In this document: positions 33,586-44,715 of the stretch, piece after piece
Numbering within the stretch: the stretch's first letter is position 1
How the letters are laid out: each line of letters starts with the position of its first letter
NCBI GenBank assembly: GCA_964019055.1
Contig: OZ025207.1
Coordinates: forward strand, 6,437,501 to 6,501,500
Reading direction: 5' to 3'
Source of the DNA: Anthopleura xanthogrammica
Lineage: Eukaryota; Cnidaria; Anthozoa; Actiniaria; Actiniidae
Length of the DNA stretch: 64,000 bases
Program-made: the position numbers and the translations under genes
The notes under the pieces: generated by a model
What the model was told of the DNA's origin: nothing
The model's input: only the letters and a program-made list of their open reading frames with translations
The model's database searches: none

Positions 33586-34040
33586 ATAGGTACCAAAGGC
33601 CGATTCTGGAACGCCCCCACCCTTCCCCCTCCCCCCAACATCACGTACAGCCAAATCACGCCTAAGCTTTCGCACACGCCCCCACGTGACCGTACCCCTT
33701 CTCCGAACATCACCTCCGCCCAAGCCACGCTTCCGCACACGCCCGCTCTCGCCTTCCCCCTTCTCCAAACATCACGCCCGGCCCCCCTAATCCTCCACCG
33801 ATTCCACCCCCGCCTTCCCCCTTCCCCAAGATGTGACCAAGCGTGCGCAAGAAGTGAGCACGGAGATGGGGGAGAAGAGGGAAGGGGTGAGCTATTTTGG
33901 GGGAGATGGGGAGGAAGGGAAGTGAAGAAGAAGGAGAAGAAGAAAGAAGGAGTGAGCACTGGGATGGGGGAGAAGAGGGGAGAGGGTGGAGGAAGGGAAG
34001 TGAAGAAGGAGAAGAAGAAGAAGAAGATTTTTCTAAATAA
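33586..34040 (+). repeat. Left terminal inverted repeat of Polinton (~455 bp)
   Basis: Starts ATAGGTACCAAAGGCCGATT and ends at AGATTTTTCTAAATAA. It aligns to the reverse complement of 52,067-52,442. It is about 80 bp longer because of an internal duplication of the GTGAGCAC-GGGGGAGAAGAGG segment. ORFs through it are compositional. Confidence 0.93.
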
Positions 34041-34090
34041 CTAAAGTAAAATAAAGTTGAAAAAAAAGATCTTGCTTATTATAAAGAAAG

Positions 34091-34279
34091 ATGCCAAAAG
34101 GAAAAGGAATAAATAGTAAGATCAACAAGATGTGTTCTGTTCCACACATAGATCCGCACTGGAACAACCCCCATAACAATCCATATCATTCCGGAAGATA
34201 CAACGAATATCGTCGACCTAAGGAATCTAAGGATCCTCAACCTCAGCCTCCTCCTAACGAGCCCAATCCTCAGAATTAA
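34091..34279 (+). CDS. Small proline/asparagine-rich hypothetical protein
   Basis: 62 codons from ATG, 13 nt after a TATAAAG motif. Basic start, then N/P/H-rich, ending in a proline tract (PQPQPPPNEPNPQ). Not recognised. It is the first ORF inside the left TIR and precedes the polymerase. It could be a separate small protein or a displaced polymerase N-terminus. Confidence 0.45.
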   Translation: MPKGKGINSKINKMCSVPHIDPHWNNPHNNPYHSGRYNEYRRPKESKDPQPQPPPNEPNPQN

Positions 34280-34367
34280 GGTGATTAAGATCTCAAAGAC
34301 AAACTTTGAGATCTGTGGAAAACGGAAATTGTTTCCAAAGAATATATGGGCATATGATAAAGCTAAA

Positions 34368-37300
34368 ATGTCAGAAATTATGGACAGCCCTATTCCTGAG
34401 ACTAGGATACCACTAGTCCCACCAATAAGGCCGACAAAGTCAACTTCAAATCCAAGACCACGCATCATCGAGAAGATTCAGGACGAGTTAAAAGATTTTT
34501 CAGACTGGTTATTACCACTGGTTCGTTCCAAGATTAGGAATCGCGCTGAGGTGAAGATCGCGAAGCTGAAGAAGAGAATAAAGGCTATTTATCGTAGAGC
34601 GGAAAAAAAGAATACACTGAAAAAATCCTCGTTCGATTCCTATCTCAAGGAACATAGGATCGTGACGTGGATCCCCGCGTGTTTATGAAGAAGCAGGAAA
34701 AACGCATCTTAGAGACAATATGGATAGCTGAGAAACCCACGAAGATTAAGTTTTACTTAACCTGTGAATTTCATAAGATCGGAAATGACGGACAAGAAGT
34801 CAGTAGTGAAGGACGTTTCCACACGGTACCAGAAATCGTGACAAAAAGCACTAACTTAATAAACCTATACGAGAAACTTTCCGAGGATATCCTAGAAAGA
34901 GTAGCTGAATTCCAGAACGAGGGTTCTGGCTGGGCCATACGGAAAGTAGTATCCTTAAGCATTCATTTCGCGAAATACGAACCCCTAAGAGGTAGCACAT
35001 ACGTTCCCCTTCCTCAAGAATTAGTAAGAAGAAAGGCCATCATTAACCCCAAGAACGAGGACGATCAATGCTTTAAGTGGGCGGTAACCGCGGCCCGATT
35101 TACACCAAAAAACAATCCTGAGAGGATAACACGAACACTTAAGGAGAATGCAGGAAAGCTAAACTGGGAGGGACTTCACTTCCCCTTAGAGCTACGAGAC
35201 ATTAAAATCTTCGAGAAAAATAACAAGGACTACGCGATTAGTGTCTTAGGTTACGAAAAGAGGGGATTCGAGCCCCTTAGGATTTACGAAGGGGAAATCA
35301 GGGAGCACAACATCATTCTACTACTAATCTCCAACGAGAAAACGAAGCACTATTGTTGGATTAAGAACTTATCGAGACTCTTATCCTCCCAACTATCGAA
35401 TCATCAACATAAGAAACACTTGTGCTTAAGATGCCTTAACTCCTTTAGCGCCAAGAACGTTCTCCAAGACCATTCCGAATGGTGTGGACAACACAAATCC
35501 GTAAAAGTAACCGTTCCCAAGAAAGGAACTCTACTTCACTTCAAGAACCACCCTCATTCTATGAAAGTTCCCTTCGTCATCTACGCCGACTTCGAGTGCA
35601 TTCTGGAAAAAGTCGCTTCTTGTTCTTCGAACCCAAAAAGATCTTCTACGGAAGCTTACCAAAAGCACGAGCCATCGGGATACTGTTACGTGATCAAGTA
35701 CGATGAGAACGCGCTTCCTCCAAAAATCGTGAAGTACACGGCTCAAAGAGAGGAAGAAGACTTGGGAGAACACTTTTTGAGATCAATAGAAGAAGATGTT
35801 CTTTCCTTATACGAAAAACTTTCCGAGAAGAAAAAGATGGTAATGAGCGACCTGGATCGAAAGGAATACGAAGAAGCAACACACTGCCATATCTGTAAGG
35901 AAGAATTGGAGAATGACAAAGTAAGAGATCACGATCATCTCACAGGAAAATTCCGAGGGGCGGCACATAATAAGTGTAATCTTCATTACAAGCTTCCGGA
36001 CTTCATCCCCATCTTTTTCCACAATCTTTCGGGATACGACGCCCATCTGTTCGTAAAAGCCTTAGGAATTAGCAAAGGTAAGATTAAGTGCATCGCGAAG
36101 AACGAGGAACAATATATCTCTTTTAGTAAAAGAATCATCGTAGATCACTACGCGGATAAAGAGGGGAAAATCCATGATCTTTACTTAGAAGCGAGATTCC
36201 TTGACAGCTACAAGTTCATGTCCTCCAGCTTGAGTAACCTTACCAACAATCTAACGAAAGACCAGTTCGAAGTCATCAGTTCCTTTTACGGAGGCGAACA
36301 TCTTAACTTATTGATGAGAAAAGGAGTGTACCCCTACGAGTACGTGGATTCCCTTACGAAGTTAGAGGAACGCCACTAACCCCCAAAGGAAGCCTTTCAT
36401 TCAGATCTTAATGATAACGATATCACAAAAGAAGACTACGAACACGCGTGGAAAGTATGGAAAACCTTTGATATGAAGACGATGAAAGACTATCACGATC
36501 TATATCTCCAAACGGACGTACTTCTCCTAGCGGACGTATTCGAGAACTTCAGAATCGTTTGTACAAGATACTATGACTTAGATCCCGCTTGGTATTACAC
36601 TGCTCCTGGACTGGCTTGGGACGCCATGTTAAAAATAACGAACATCCGATTAGAACTCCTCAGCGACATAGATATGATCTTAATGATGGAAAGCGGAATC
36701 CGAGGAGGAATTTCCTCTGTGGGAAGTAAGCGCTACGCAAAGGCTAATAATAAGTACATGAAGAACTACGATCCTAACGAAAAAAGCACTTACATTCCCT
36801 ATTGGGACGCGAATAACCTCTACGGATGGGCAATGTCCCAATCCCTTCCAACGAAGGGCTTCAAATGGATGAACGAAAAGAAGCTGGAGAAGTGGAGAAG
36901 AATTCCCTGTATTTTGGATGTTGATCTAAAGTATCCTCAAGAATTACACAATCTCCATAACGACTATCCCCTTGCCCCAGAGCACCTTAAGGCGAAAAGT
37001 GGAGTAATGAAGCTTATTCCGAACTTCTACGATAAGTCACACTACGTCGTACATCACGATACCTTAAAATTTTACGAAAGCCAGGGATTAAGAATCGCGA
37101 AGATCCATAGGGGAATTTCCTTTGAAGAATCCCCTTGGTTAAAGAAGTACATTGATCTAAATACGGACTTAAGAACCAACGCGACGAACGATTTCGAGAA
37201 AGATTTCTTCAAGCTTATGAACAACTCTGTCTTCGGAAAGACCATGGAGAACATTCGTAATCGACGAGACATACGCTTAGTGATAAACGAAAAGCAAGCG

Positions 37301-37936
37301 AATAAGCTAACTCGTAAGCCGAACTTCATTGGAGCCAAATCCTTCTCCGAAAAGTTAGCCGCCATTCACATGAGAAGAACGCACTTAGAGTACAACAAGC
37401 CCATTTACCTAGGAATGTCCATCTTAGACTTATCTAAGAAGTTCATGTATGACTTCCACTATAACTACGTTAAGAAGAAGTACAAGTACAAAGTAACCCT
37501 TCTTTACACTGATACTGATAGTCTAATCTACGAAATCCAGACGCACGATCTTTACAAAGACATGGAAGAAGACATCGAGAGGTTATTCGATACGAGTAAT
37601 TATCCCAAAGATCACGCGGGAATAAAGAAGAGAGTGAACAAGAAAGTAAGAGGAATGATGAAGGACGAGACAGCTGGAAAGCAAGTCACGGAATTCGTTA
37701 CGCTAAGAGCAAAGCTCTATTGCTTCAGAACAGAAGAAGGAAGAGAGGAAAAGAAGTGCAAGGGAGTCAAAAGATGTGTCGTAGAAAACAGCCTTCGCTT
37801 CCCCCACTACAAAGATTGCTTATTTAATGGAGAAGAACTTATGAGAACAATGAGAGTTTTCAGAAGCCGATCACATGAAATAACTTCAGAAAAGGTTAAT
37901 AAGATCGCTCTTTCCTCAAGGGACGCAAACGAGTAA
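34368..37936 (+). pseudogene. Protein-primed family B DNA polymerase (Polinton pPolB), disrupted
   Basis: Would replicate the element's linear DNA. Part 1 (ATG 34,368 to 34,688) is basic and probably the N-terminal region. The frame then moves to the one starting around 34,667 (first ATG 34,685). That frame has a C2HC finger (LCLRC...HSEWC), exonuclease motif I YADFEC (~35,583), an endonuclease-VII-like Zn motif (CHIC...DHDHLTGKFRG...HNKCN, ~35,885-35,985), exo II NLSGYDAHL and exo III FLDSYKF. An in-frame TAA at 36,377 stops it. The same frame reopens at once and carries polymerase motif A (YWDANNLYGWAMSQ, Asp codon 36,806), motif B (MNNSVFGKTMENI, ~37,216) and motif C (YTDTDSLIYE, ~37,505-37,530). 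Combined length is ~1,090 codons from 34,667, normal for the family. One nonsense plus one probable frameshift make it a young pseudogene. Confidence 0.9.
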
Positions 37937-38026
37937 TTTCACGAGAAGATCCCATCACGACCTTAGCCCATGGGCACTACATGAATGCCCTGACTTAATG
38001 CGCCAACAGCATTACTTCAACGATCT

Positions 38027-39013
38027 TTAGCCTAAAACACCATCAGGCGGTAGTTCCGTATCCTCGGGAATAACCTGTAACTCCTCTCTAACAAAAGAAC
38101 GCTTGGGAGCTTCCCCAGAAAGATAGTAGAGCACAGGCTGATTAGGACTAATGGTCGCGCGCGATATCTCATAAACTTCTATAGACCAAATGGGGTCAGT
38201 AGCCCGTTGTTGTCCCCCCTCCTCTTCCCCAGCGGCATATAAGTATCGAACAAAAACCCCTCCAGGGATCCTATTTTGTTTTGGTCCCACGGGTCTTTTG
38301 TAGATAGGATCTTTTAGCTCAACGGACTTTAAGTTTAGTGCCTCTTTTGCTGTCTTTCCAGTAATCCTCTTGACTTCGTTGTTTATAGCCCCTATCACGG
38401 CAAGAAGTCGCTTAACCCATTCTCGTGATCTTCCCTCTCTGAGCATCTCTTGTGCATACTGATGACTAAACAGCTTCTCAGCTATCGTTCGATTAGCGCG
38501 CTCGACAAGGGATTGTGCTCTATGATTTCCAGGATCTGATCTTTGGATTTCTACATCGCGTTTCTTCATAACCTTCGTAAAAGCTCCCTTGAATTCTGTT
38601 CCTGGATCAACCATCAAAGTTTCAGGCCAATATAATCTTCTAGAATAAATACTATCCAAAGCCTCAGATACTCCCGTGGAGTACTTCGCAGTCAGAGGTT
38701 CCGCATCCACGTATCTAGAAGCAACATCCACCACAACGAGAGCATACTTATACGTCTTTCTCTTTACGGTATCGTGGGGCATAAAGAGTAAGTCTGCTTG
38801 ATGGATCTTATCGGGCTTAGAAATGTCCCAATGGAATCTGGGAATGTACGTGGGGGCAGGGAGGTATATTTGCCACAAGGCTTGCTTAATAAGCCACTTC
38901 CTTGTAATCTCTTCGGAAATGCCGGTAGCTTCGGATAGCTTCGAAATCGCCGAATATCCCTTCCAATATCCTTCGGTTGAGTAATAAACGTTTGAAAGTT
39001 TCTTTTCGTCCAT
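38027..39013 (-). CDS. Retroviral-type (rve) integrase
   Basis: 328 aa, intact, ATG start. It inserts the element's ends into target DNA. The catalytic triad is visible: D74 (HQADLLFM), D136 (MVDPGTEF) and E171 (SLVERANRTI), with the D,D35E spacing of retroviral and Polinton integrases. The N-terminal ~50 residues look like the helical region usual in Polinton integrases. The C-terminal ~75 residues (WSIEVYEISRA...PVLYYLSG...FVREELQVIP) resemble the SH3-like DNA-binding tail. I see no chromodomain. It is transcribed against the polymerase, the two stops being ~90 bp apart, and diverges from the capsid gene over a 41-bp gap. Confidence 0.93.
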   Translation of the reverse strand: MDEKKLSNVYYSTEGYWKGYSAISKLSEATGISEEITRKWLIKQALWQIYLPAPTYIPRFHWDISKPDKIHQADLLFMPHDTVKRKTYKYALVVVDVASRYVDAEPLTAKYSTGVSEALDSIYSRRLYWPETLMVDPGTEFKGAFTKVMKKRDVEIQRSDPGNHRAQSLVERANRTIAEKLFSHQYAQEMLREGRSREWVKRLLAVIGAINNEVKRITGKTAKEALNLKSVELKDPIYKRPVGPKQNRIPGGVFVRYLYAAGEEEGGQQRATDPIWSIEVYEISRATISPNQPVLYYLSGEAPKRSFVREELQVIPEDTELPPDGVLG

Positions 39014-39054
39014 AGTATCTAAGAGAGTAACTAGTTATTACATAAATAAGAAAG
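39014..39054. promoter_or_regulatory. Compact divergent promoter, integrase/capsid gene
   Basis: Only 41 bp separate the two ATGs. On the plus strand it holds ACATAAATAAGAAAG directly before the capsid ATG. On the minus strand it is AT-rich but less clearly TATA-like. Confidence 0.55.
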
Positions 39055-39724
39055 ATGTCAAGAGCAATTCCAGAAAAGCTTGATGTAGATAGGTTCTTTA
39101 AACAGCCCTACGGACTCAAAGCAGAGAAGAACATTCATCGCGTGAGCTTTAGTCCAGCCACAGTGGATCCCGGACGAACGTTGGATGTTCATATTCCCAA
39201 GTTACCGGAGAACGTTGTTATTGTTCCTGGAAGCGTGGCACTCTTGGTGGATCTCACTTTGAAGGATGGAGCTACCGCAGATCAGAATAAGACCGTGGTT
39301 AATAACCTGGGTAAGAACCTTATCGAAGAGATGAGAGTTACGTTTGGTGGAAGACCAATAGAAGATTTGGTCCGATATGATCTTTATCAAACTTACGGTG
39401 ACTTATTCCTCAGGAAAGAAGAACGAAAGAATAGGTTAAGAGAAGGGATCTCGTCAGAAAACATGCGGAAACTAAGAACGGAAGCTGGAAATAAGACCGA
39501 GTCTGATTCTGCAGAAGTTGCCTTAGCGAAAGTATACGGAACACGATACAGGATCCCTATATCCCACACCATTCTCGACTCTCATGGAGTATATTATTCC
39601 AACGGATTAGTAGATACTCTACTCTTCCAGGTTACCTTTTCAACGAACGGAAAGATCGTAACCTCAACCCAAGAGGACGCAAAGTATACCTTATCCAATC
39701 TAGAACTAGAGTACGAGACCATTA

Positions 39725-42700
39725 CGTAGAATAGAATAGGTTTATTGATCACTTTGTAAATTCGTGTGAATTTAAAAAACGTGATTTTACAACATATTAT
39801 AAGAGATAATATTGAAGGATAACTATTATATACAAGTTGTAAATATGAGACATTAATCTATTGCGGTTTATCCCAGATGCTAACGCATTTAGGAATAAAA
39901 CTGTTCTTATAACGTTCAGTCCTGCATTTGTACAACGGGAATTTTCGTGGATTTCTTAGACTGTAGTTGTGGGATGTGGCCAATGGAAGAAGTTTTCCAA
40001 TCTTGTTATCTGGGTGTTGGTGAGATTTTTTATAAAGGATTAGGCACTGATCTTCTCTTCGTTGGTACAGTGTAGGCAGGTCAACGTGCTTCAGTGTAGC
40101 AGTATATGACGTCTGAGGAAAGGCAATCTTCAATGCACGTTTTTGAATGTGCTCGATTTGGTCAGAGAGAGTTTGTGAAAGAGAGAAGTGCCATACGGGA
40201 CAAGCGTATTCTAAAATAGGGCGAATAAATGAACAAAAAACTGTTATCAGATCTTTGGCTGGGGCACCAGACCGCTTGAGAATTCTCAGAGCGTACAGCC
40301 GTTTACTTGCTTTGGTACATATGTAGTTAACGTGTGCGTTCCAGGTGAGGTTTGATGAGATTACTACTCCCAAGAGTTTAAAATCTTCTACAATCTCAAT
40401 TTCGGCACTAGTGGAAGAAAGGTTGTCAAATGCCAGGGGGTCTTTAAGGAAGGATACACGTAATTCTTTAGTTTTAGAGACATTCAAACGCATGTTATTG
40501 CGGTCAGTCCAGTCGGTAATAGAGTCAATGTTAGCTTGAAGCGTTGAGTTCGGAGAAGATCTTGAAACGATTTCATAAACCGTACAGTCGTCGACATATT
40601 TGTATAATGGAAGATTAGTTTGCAGGTCATTGATCATCACGAGAAAGAAAAGGGGGCCAAGTTTTGTACCTTGTGGGACACCAGCGTTGATTGATCGCCA
40701 AGATGATTTATTCCGGCCAAGCTTAACACGCAAATACCGGTCATGTAAGAAATCAGCACACCAGTTCAACAAATTAGGAGGAGTATCAAGCATTTGTAAC
40801 TTCCGAAGTAGAATGTTATGGTCAATGCGATCGAAGGCCTTGGAGAAATCAATCATGCAGCATCTGATAGTTGAGCCAGGGTCGTCCAATGCTGCTAGCC
40901 ATTGATGGATCAGATGGATAAGAGCATGTGTAGTAGAACAATTCTTGATATTTCCAAACTGGAAAGGGTCGATTGATGATTTGATGTGGTTAAAAAGCCA
41001 ACGGAAAACAAAACCTTCTAGTAGTTTACTCAGAACAGGTGTGAGAGAGATAGGTCTGAGGTCACTGTCAACAGATTTTGGATTAGATATCTTGGGTAGA
41101 GGGAGAACATCAGCAGATTTCCAGAGTACTGGAACGCGGCTTTGTGCAATGCTAGCGTTAAAGATCGAGCATATTGGACCAGATTGGAGGCGCAGAAGTC
41201 TTCAGTACCCAGTTAGGGATGTCATCGGGACCGGTTGCTTTCTGAAGATTAATTTTTTCCAATTCCAATTCAACTTGACGAGGTGATATTATATATTCAT
41301 CGGGAACAGAAGTGATGGGAAGCTTGTTGAACTGAAGTGGAGGCAAGCTGTTTGAGACGTTGCAAAAGGATTCTGCAATCAGATCAGCAAGTTCAGAACC
41401 TCTTTTGAACTCACCGTTATGGAAGATGCTTGAAAGAGGTTCCGATTTGGACATGCCAGAAATAGTCTTGATGTTGTTCCACCATTTTTTCGGGTTTGGT
41501 TCTCGGGTATTGAGGATTTTTTCATCGTAAAAGGACTTGCGGGCAGAATTACATAATTTTCTTACTTTGTTGCGGTAGAAGTTGTACTTAAGAGTATTAC
41601 CAGTCGACCAAGCCTTTTGTCTTTTAGAGATAAGATTCTTGATATCTGCGGTAATCCAGGGTTTGTCTTTAGGATGGAACTTTATCGTGCGCAGAGGAAG
41701 ATGGGTGTCAATAGCAGAGGATGTTATATTTGAGAAGAGAGCGAACTGGTCCTCTACTGCAGCTGTGTGGTAAAGGGGAGTCCAGTTGACTTTGGACAAA
41801 GTGGTAGATAGAGCTTGTCTGTTTGCAGGTCGGCAGTCTCTCTTAGTAGTGTAGACAGGAGTACACGGCGTAGGATTCTGCGTTGCAGGGCTGAGGAAAA
41901 CACTTGAATGATCAGACTGACCAATACATGGGAGAATCGTGGCATCGATGTAGTGATTTGAAAGAGTAGTGTAGATTTTATCAAGGATATTACTACCACG
42001 AGTAGGTTTCTTTACCACTTGTTTAAGGTTGAAGGATGAGGTTAGGGATCCAGGGTTAAACTTGTTGAAGTCTCCCAACAAGACAATTCCTGAATTAGGG
42101 AATTTAGCGAGAGCAATGTCTAGGGACTGGGATAGATGTTTCCTCAATTCAAGGTCGTTGTTTTGTGGAGGATGATAAACACTTGTCATTATGATTGAGT
42201 TGATTCCTCTTGGAAGTCTTTTAGGTTTTAATAAGAACCATTGTGTTTCAAATGCAGGGTCAGAGAGATCTTTTAAGTCCAGGAAGTCCAATGTATCTTT
42301 GATATAGGTACAAAGTCCACCACCACGTTGGTCGTCTGGTCGATCTTTACGAACAGAAAGAAACCCAGGAATCTTGATGAGGTCATTCGTGATATTTGAT
42401 GATAGCCACGATTCTGTGATAACCGCAACATCGCAGTTATTATTAACAATGGTCGCATTGATCTCATCTATCTTGTTAACCATTGAACGAGTGTTGCTCA
42501 AGAAAAATGTAGGAAAGTCATATGATTGTCGTGTTGTTGAAATCTTAGTTAATGACCGAGTATTTGAGAGTTGATCAGTATAGTTCCTGTGGACTTGAGA
42601 TTCTGAGTCGAGTGAAGTGTAATCTTGAGTGTTTGATGAGCCAGAACGAAGATTATGCAAATAAGATGTTGTTGTTGCTACGTTGGATTTCAAAGTTGAA

Positions 42701-43023
42701 GATTGAGATAAAGAAGTCAAATAAGACGGAGTACTTTTAGATTGGAGACTGGTTGTAGATCGACATCCACGTCGTCCTCGAAATCGACGTAGAATTCCGA
42801 GATCTTTAATAGAGTTGAAGACTTGTGAGGTTAGCGGTCCAGTCGTTCGTGAACTGGTGACATGGCGGGTAATTTGAAGTCCAAGCTGATCGGGAACTTT
42901 CCACCAAAGACACATTGAAAATAGAACGTTTCTTGAGTATTGTATCATATTTCATCACACTAGGTTCTTATAAGTAATTAACTCGTAAAATAGAGTTAAC
43001 TAGTCACTTGAACACGAATAAAA
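39725..43023 (-). mobile_element. CR1/L2-like non-LTR retrotransposon (LINE)
   Basis: 3.3 kb on the minus strand, with an AP-type endonuclease and reverse transcriptase and no separate ORF1. The 3' end (left) finishes in a short (TATTC)n-type tail (tagaatagaatagg on plus). The 5-bp sequence CATTA flanks both sides (39,720-39,724 and 43,024-43,028) and is a candidate target-site duplication. Family placement is from motif style only. Confidence 0.85.
39858..42948 (-). pseudogene. LINE ORF2: AP endonuclease plus reverse transcriptase, frameshifted
   Basis: Segment 42,948-41,158 holds a Ser/Thr-rich N-terminus with GILRRFRGRRGCRS, then the endonuclease-exonuclease-phosphatase domain: FFLSNTRSMVNK, VITESWL, VYHPPQ, VLLGDFN and the catalytic GQSDHS. 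It enters the RT at KATGPDDIPNWVLK. The frame then breaks around 41,160-41,200. The RT continues in another frame (RPISLTPVLSKLLEG, FQFGNIKNCSTTHAL, DFSKAFDRIDH, AGVPQGTKLGPLFF and the YVDD active site), ending with RYKNSFIPKC at 39,858. One frameshift is the only break I can see, so the insertion is fairly recent. Overlapping plus-strand ORFs are shadows. Confidence 0.9.
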
Positions 43024-43710
43024 CATTAATCTAACGGAGAGCGAAAATAAGCAGCCGATCAGTCAAGCGGCGCGAATATCTAGCAAACGAAGCATTAAGC
43101 AGCTACGAGAATGGTAGGGGATTCTACTACGAGAACGTATTGATGCACAAGAGTTTCCCCATCAACAAGAAGAACACCACCGTGATCAACGAACAGATCA
43201 ACTTACCCTTACGATCGATGTCTGGGATCCTAATCCTATTCATAGAACCATATACGGCCGGCGAAAGGGACTCAGAAAAGTTCACGAACCCCAATATTAC
43301 CAAAGTAGACATCAACGTGAATAGCGTGCCCCATAAGTTGTATTCCGATGGTATGATACCAACAGACTTTTGGGAGTCGATCGTGATGCGATATGGAATA
43401 ACGGATAACATGACTCCAAAGGAGTTTTACGCGGACAAGTTTGCCCTGTGGATTGATTTGAGGACTTATCCTGACGGGGATATTCATGGTAGTGGGCTTG
43501 TTTCGGACGCCACGAAGGGAGGGGTGAAGTTGTACATCAAAAGAACTGCTGGAACGGAAGATGATGAAATGACGTGTTACTTGTTCGTCGTGGCGGACGG
43601 ATTGGTGGAGTTCGAGAGGAGGAGTTTCAAGCAAAACTGGTACTAAGACTTATCTCAAAGAACTTCAAGCGAATAGGTACTAAAAGATAGTTATGATACA
43701 ATAAATAAGG

Positions 43711-44343
43711 ATGGAGGAACTAAAAGATAAAACACCCTTTCACTGTATCATAACAGGTCCTACGAATTGCGGAAAGACTCACTACCTAGTGAATACGCTA
43801 AGGAATAGTTTCCGATACGTGTTCGAATACATCATACTTATCTGTCCCACTTACGTTGAGAATCTTACTTATCGAGGCTTCGCTAAAGAGGATCCTAGAT
43901 TCATCGTCGTATCACCTAAGGCAGATGACGTGAATGAGATCTGTGATCTACTTTCCATGTGTAAGAAGATATTCTCGGGGCAGGACACTCTAATTATCTT
44001 GGATGATTGTGCTTTCTCAAAAGAGTTAAAAAATAGGTCGAATAACTTCGTTAGAATGGGATTTTCGGGAAGACACGATAAGATCTCCATTTGGGTCTTA
44101 ACCCAGCAAATTACCTCCATTGCGAAACCCTTCCGCGAAAACGTTACGTGCATCATATCCTTCTACAGTCCGAGTCAATCAGCGAATAAGCTACTCTTTG
44201 AAGAATTCGGAGGGACTATGGATATCGAAGAGAGGAACGCCTTGATGAAAATATTAAAGAAGGAAAGGTACTCCAGAATATGTTTTTGCTTAATACACCC
44301 ACATCAATCCTACGTAGAAGTACCTGGTTTAAGTGTATCTTGA
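43711..44343 (+). CDS. A32/FtsK-HerA-type DNA packaging ATPase
   Basis: 210 aa. It powers genome packaging into capsids in Polintons and related viruses. Walker A is GPTNCGKT at residues 16-23 and Walker B is LIILDD at 94-99. The following GFSGRHDKISIWVLTQQ segment has the conserved glutamine motif of the A32 family. Intact; ATG 2 nt after ATAAATAAGG. Its TGA overlaps the open frame of the next gene, whose own ATG is 17 nt downstream. Its place just after the capsid gene is usual for Polintons. Confidence 0.92.
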   Translation: MEELKDKTPFHCIITGPTNCGKTHYLVNTLRNSFRYVFEYIILICPTYVENLTYRGFAKEDPRFIVVSPKADDVNEICDLLSMCKKIFSGQDTLIILDDCAFSKELKNRSNNFVRMGFSGRHDKISIWVLTQQITSIAKPFRENVTCIISFYSPSQSANKLLFEEFGGTMDIEERNALMKILKKERYSRICFCLIHPHQSYVEVPGLSVS

Positions 44344-44359
44344 TTATGATAAAGTAAGA

Positions 44360-44668
44360 ATGATGCCTGTTAGGGATTCCCCTCTAAAAGAAGTAAAGCC
44401 TAAGGCGGAAGACTTAAGGGAAAAGCGCGAACAACTTTGCCTACTTGCTTTGTTAGGAACCATTAGCGAACATGTTGGATGCGAACTAAATATAGAAGAT
44501 ATCATAAAGTTAGCACCAAAGGACGTTGAGAAATATCATAAGACGTATCAACCGATAGGGGATAAGATGGTGACTGGGTTCATGAACGTAGCTCATAGAT
44601 TCCTAGCGGAAATCATCTCACGCGTACTCCCGATGGAGGAGGGAGAAGAAGAAGAAGAAGAAGCCTAG
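44360..44668 (+). CDS. Acidic-tailed accessory protein, paralogue 1
   Basis: ~102 aa from ATG 44,360 (a longer frame would need GTG at 44,333). Core EKREQLCLLALLGTISEHVG, a DVEKYHKTYQ segment and LAEIISRVLP, then a Glu-rich tail. The same core recurs in the next gene, so the two are tandem duplicates. It looks mostly helical with no membrane segment. Function not known to me. GATAAAGTAAGA precedes the ATG. Confidence 0.75.
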   Translation: MMPVRDSPLKEVKPKAEDLREKREQLCLLALLGTISEHVGCELNIEDIIKLAPKDVEKYHKTYQPIGDKMVTGFMNVAHRFLAEIISRVLPMEEGEEEEEEA

Positions 44669-44715
44669 ACTTAGAAATGCCTGATCTAAGCATATGTTGA
44701 CGATGATAAAGTAAC

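Larger units (their letters stand above)
39055..43646 (+). pseudogene. Polinton major capsid protein, split by LINE
   Basis: The N-terminal part (39,055-39,724, ~223 codons) has the look of Polinton hexon-type capsid proteins: HIPKLPENVVIVPGSVALLVDLTL, then NLGKNLIEEMRVTFGGRPIE, and RYRIPISHTILD. The C-terminal part (from ~43,029 to TAA 43,644) continues with LPLRSMSGILILFIEP, MIPTDFWESIVMRYG and FALWIDLRT. A LINE (39,725-43,023) lies between them. The first part's frame runs into a TAG in the LINE tail. With the LINE removed at its apparent target duplication the two frames still differ, so a further small indel near 43,070 is likely. Combined size is ~430 codons. The double-jelly-roll assignment rests on position and pattern, not on a model. 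Confidence 0.82.

Noticed and set aside
33571..33959. ORFs in the left TIR (65 and 125 codons), and 52,067-52,507 in the right TIR
   Set aside because: They come from GC-rich polypurine TIR sequence and appear in both TIRs only because these are inverted copies.
36377..36379. Alternative genetic code reading TAA as an amino acid
   Set aside because: TAA ends several other genes here (for example 37,936, 43,646 and 47,823), so it is a true stop and the polymerase is simply mutated.
40345..42740. Plus-strand ORFs of 60-113 codons within the LINE
   Set aside because: Antisense shadows of the endonuclease/reverse transcriptase frame.
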